64,000 bases of DNA from Porcipelethomonas sp964621265 (GTDB lineage: Bacteria > Bacillota > Clostridia > Oscillospirales > Ruminococcaceae): assembly GCA_964621265.1 (NCBI GenBank), contig CAZULQ010000001.1:62001-126000 (forward strand), in the 5' to 3' direction. Both the position numbers and the translations under genes were made by a program. The notes beneath the pieces were generated by a model that was given only the letters and a program-made list of their open reading frames with translations, did no database searches and was not told the DNA's origin. Shown here piece by piece: positions 61,708 to 64,000 of the stretch (position 1 is the stretch's first letter; the number at the start of each line of letters is the position of its first letter).

Positions 61708-63075
61708 ATGAAAATCACATTTTGGAAAAACAAACTTAAGGTTGCTGCACTTGTAATCTGTGCGGCTGTAACTGCGGGAAGTGTTACATATGTGAATAAT
61801 GATAAGCCTGTAATCACAGCAAAGACAATTAACGATCTTGAAGCAGAAAAGGCTCAGAACAATGAGGAAATCAGCTCAATTGAACAGGAACTTAATGCTC
61901 TTAAGCAGGACGCGGCAGAGCATGAGGCTTATCAGGCCAAGCTTCAGGAAAAGATCGACCTCCAGAATGAAAATATCGATAATGTAAATACTATAATTAA
62001 CGAGCTCAGTTCTAAGATTGACGAAAAGGAACTCAAAATTGAACAGCTTGAAGATGACATTGTTCAGAAGCAGGCTGATATCGACGAGGGCCTTGAACAG
62101 TTCAAGGGAAGGCTCAGAGCTATGTATGTTTCAGGCAACGACAGCATGGCGTCAGCACTTATCGGTGCGACTGACTTTTATGATATGCTCACTAAAATGG
62201 AACTGATTTCACAGGTTGCCAAGTATGATGACGCTCTGATTGAATCACTTCAGACACAGCTTAAACAGTTTGAAGAGGCTCAGCAGCAGCTTGATATCGA
62301 AAAGACTGCACTTGCAACAGACCTAGCAACTCAGGAAGCGAATATGGAAGAACTCAGAGTTGCTATGCAGGCACTTCAGGATGACTACGAAAAATCAGCT
62401 GACTATCTCGAAAGAGTTGAGGCTGACATGGCTTCAAAGCAGCGTAGCATTGAAGAGCTTGAAGCTGATAACGCTGCTATGGACGAAGAAATCGACGCTA
62501 TCAACGCCGAAATCAAGCGTCAGCAGGAAGAAGCAAAAAAACAACAGCAGGCAGCTCAGCAGCAGCAACAGCAGCAGTCATCAAACAACAACTCTTCTTC
62601 AGGTAACTCAGGAGACGGACAGATTTCGGGTTCAACCGGAAGCGGCAGCTTCAATGGCTCACTTTCATGGCCAGTTCCCGGATTCTACGGCGTGTCAAGC
62701 CATTACGGATACAGATGGGGTACACTCCACGCAGGTATGGACATTGCAGGCGGTGGTATCAACGGCGCAACCGTAACTGCATGTGACGGCGGACGTGTTA
62801 TCATTGTAAAGTCCGGCTGCGGACATAACTATCCTAAAAACGGCAGCTGCGGATGCGGCGGCGGCTACGGAAACTATGTCGTAGTTGACCACGGAAACGG
62901 CGTTTCTACTCTCTACGGCCACATGTCATCAGTTAATGTTTCAGTAGGCCAGTCTGTATCGAGAGGCTCTGCGCTTGGTACTGTCGGTTCAACAGGTTAC
63001 TCAACAGGTTACCATCTCCATCTTGAGGTAAGAGTTAACGGTTCAACAGTGAACCCTGCAAATTACTTATACTAA
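61708..63075 (+). CDS. Coiled-coil M23 peptidase, likely FtsX-regulated peptidoglycan hydrolase
   Basis: A 455-residue secreted or anchored enzyme. It has an N-terminal signal/anchor (about 9-27), long coiled coils (about 42-115 and 175-275), a glutamine/serine/asparagine-rich linker (about 278-310), then an M23 domain. Zinc-site motifs are HAGMD (about 341) and HLHLEV (about 436), with YGHMS between. A cysteine- and glycine-rich insert (SGCGHNYPKNGSCGCGGG) lies in the M23 domain. The coiled-coil plus M23 layout directly after ftsEX matches EnvC/PcsB-like partners. Confidence 0.92.
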   Translation: MKITFWKNKLKVAALVICAAVTAGSVTYVNNDKPVITAKTINDLEAEKAQNNEEISSIEQELNALKQDAAEHEAYQAKLQEKIDLQNENIDNVNTIINELSSKIDEKELKIEQLEDDIVQKQADIDEGLEQFKGRLRAMYVSGNDSMASALIGATDFYDMLTKMELISQVAKYDDALIESLQTQLKQFEEAQQQLDIEKTALATDLATQEANMEELRVAMQALQDDYEKSADYLERVEADMASKQRSIEELEADNAAMDEEIDAINAEIKRQQEEAKKQQQAAQQQQQQQSSNNNSSSGNSGDGQISGSTGSGSFNGSLSWPVPGFYGVSSHYGYRWGTLHAGMDIAGGGINGATVTACDGGRVIIVKSGCGHNYPKNGSCGCGGGYGNYVVVDHGNGVSTLYGHMSSVNVSVGQSVSRGSALGTVGSTGYSTGYHLHLEVRVNGSTVNPANYLY

Positions 63076-63102
63076 TCTTTTGGGTAAATCTCAAACAGAA
63101 TA

Positions 63103-63133
63103 AAGGGCAAGGCAGTTTACTTGCCCTTCTTTT
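63103..63133 (+). terminator. Hairpin after the M23 gene
   Basis: Nine-pair stem AAGGGCAAG (63103-63111) with CTTGCCCTT (63120-63128), then CTTTTG. A moderate terminator; readthrough into the S41 peptidase gene 27 bases beyond is possible. Confidence 0.65.
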
Positions 63134-63159
63134 GCAATAATGAAAGGTCCGGTTTATTT

Positions 63160-64000
63160 ATGGAAAAGAAAGTTTACCTGAGCACTACTGTGCTCATCGC
63201 AGCAATGGCGTCAATCGTAACATTTGCCGCAACATCATGGTGGACTTTTGAAACAAACAAAAATAATGACGAACTTGTAAATCACATAAACGAAGTCGAT
63301 GAATATATTGATGAGTATTATTATGGTGACTACGATAAACAAACCGTTATTGACTACACCTTAAAAGGCATGGTAGCAGGTCTTGAAGACCCTTACTCAG
63401 GGTATATGAACAGTGATGAATACACTCAGAATATCATCTCTACAAAAGGCTCGGTAACGGGAATCGGTGTTACAGTAACTTTAAACGAAGACAACCTTCT
63501 CCTCATAACAGAGGTTACAAAGGGCGGTCCCGCTGAAGAATGCGGTATTCTTGCAGGCGATATTATAACGAATGTTGATGATATGGACGTCTCTGAGCTT
63601 GGTTACAATGAAGCTGTAAACCACGTCAGAGGAGAAATCGGAACTGATGTTAAAATTACTGTCCTGCGCAACAACAATACACTTGATTTTACTGTTACAC
63701 GCAGAGAAATTATAACCCCGACAGTTACAGGTAAAATACTCGATGACAACATCGGTTATATAAGAATCACTTCTTTTAAGGAAACAACGACTGAGCAGTA
63801 TAAAAAAGAGCTGAAAAAATGTCTTGACAGCAATGTAAAAGCAATTATATTTGACGTCAGAGATAATGGCGGCGGACTTGTTTCATCATGCTCAGAATGT
63901 TTAGACCCACTTTTGCCGGAAGGCGAAATTGCTATCGCTGAATTTAAAGACGGCTCAACTGAATTGATATGTGAGTCGGACAAATCAGAAATTGACATTC
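63160..64000 (+). CDS. CtpA-type S41 carboxyl-terminal processing peptidase (partial)
   Basis: The first 280 codons of an S41 protease; the gene continues past the window. An N-terminal membrane anchor (about 6-24) precedes a PDZ domain (about 90-185) with GVTVTL, GPAEECGILAGDIITN and EIGTDVKITVLR. The peptidase domain starts at about 195 with IGYIRITSF and FDVRDNGGG. The catalytic serine and lysine must lie beyond 64000. ATG 63160 follows an AAAGG. An S41 gene after ftsEX-M23 is a common clostridial order, suggesting wall-enzyme processing. Confidence 0.93.
   Translation, partial: MEKKVYLSTTVLIAAMASIVTFAATSWWTFETNKNNDELVNHINEVDEYIDEYYYGDYDKQTVIDYTLKGMVAGLEDPYSGYMNSDEYTQNIISTKGSVTGIGVTVTLNEDNLLLITEVTKGGPAEECGILAGDIITNVDDMDVSELGYNEAVNHVRGEIGTDVKITVLRNNNTLDFTVTRREIITPTVTGKILDDNIGYIRITSFKETTTEQYKKELKKCLDSNVKAIIFDVRDNGGGLVSSCSECLDPLLPEGEIAIAEFKDGSTELICESDKSEIDI

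Noticed and set aside
1..64000. CRISPR arrays, insertion sequences, prophage or rRNA genes
   Set aside because: No direct-repeat array, transposase, integrase or rRNA sequence was seen on either strand; the window is mainly conserved chromosomal backbone.

Overview
The window looks like a chromosomal segment of a low-to-mid GC Firmicute of the genus Ruminococcus (Oscillospiraceae), closest in character to the cellulosome-forming R. flavefaciens group. The main reasons are a family 48 cellulase and a subtilase that both end in type I dockerins, together with a clostridial housekeeping gene order, strong AGGAGG ribosome binding sites and near-consensus sigma-A promoters. The assignment is inferred from gene content only.

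Layout. Positions 22-13642 (minus strand) hold one long co-directional block: yicC, remA, gmk, rpoZ, priA, def, fmt, a YugP-type protease, rsmB, rlmN, a PP2C phosphatase, the PASTA kinase prkC, rsgA, thiN and a 29-codon spoVM-like gene. Cel48 (minus) follows with its own promoter and terminator. From 16908 to 22903 a plus-strand operon encodes a Gld-like ABC transporter (ATPase, permease, a membrane GldG-like protein, a lipoprotein copy of it, and a DUF4340 protein) behind a hairpin-rich leader. The dockerin subtilase lies next. Small minus-strand genes, tagD plus a CDP-glycerol transferase/glycosyltransferase fusion, a minus-strand group of small proteins ending in bofA, then a phosphoesterase, a YfhO-type membrane protein, a Nudix hydrolase and spoVG occupy 26.6-35.7 kb.

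From 35826 to 50773 the plus strand carries murC, lexA, zapA, a U32-family protein, dut, DUF4321, mreBCD, PBP2, a MinD-like ATPase, mgsA, hisS and aspS. A minus block (50807-54253) holds a YitT protein, tRNA-Arg(CCU) and the rpmG-secE-nusG-rplK-rplA cluster. The rest (54616-64000, plus) is ddl, murI, DUF1934, argS, a PucR-type regulator, ftsE, ftsX, an M23 peptidase and a CtpA-type S41 peptidase that runs off the window.

Themes. Most genes serve wall synthesis, division and their control: MurC, Ddl, MurI, MreBCD/PBP2, ZapA, FtsEX with its likely hydrolase, and PrkC with its phosphatase. A second group handles translation. The accessory layer is the secreted plant-fibre and surface set: Cel48, the dockerin subtilase, the Gld-like ABC operon and teichoic-acid-type polymer genes. 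Three sporulation-family genes (spoVM-like, bofA-like, spoVG) are present. The observations I rate highest are the tiny spoVM-like gene downstream of thiN, the absence of minC, minE and rodA between PBP2 and mgsA, and the tandem GldG-like membrane/lipoprotein pair behind a structured leader.
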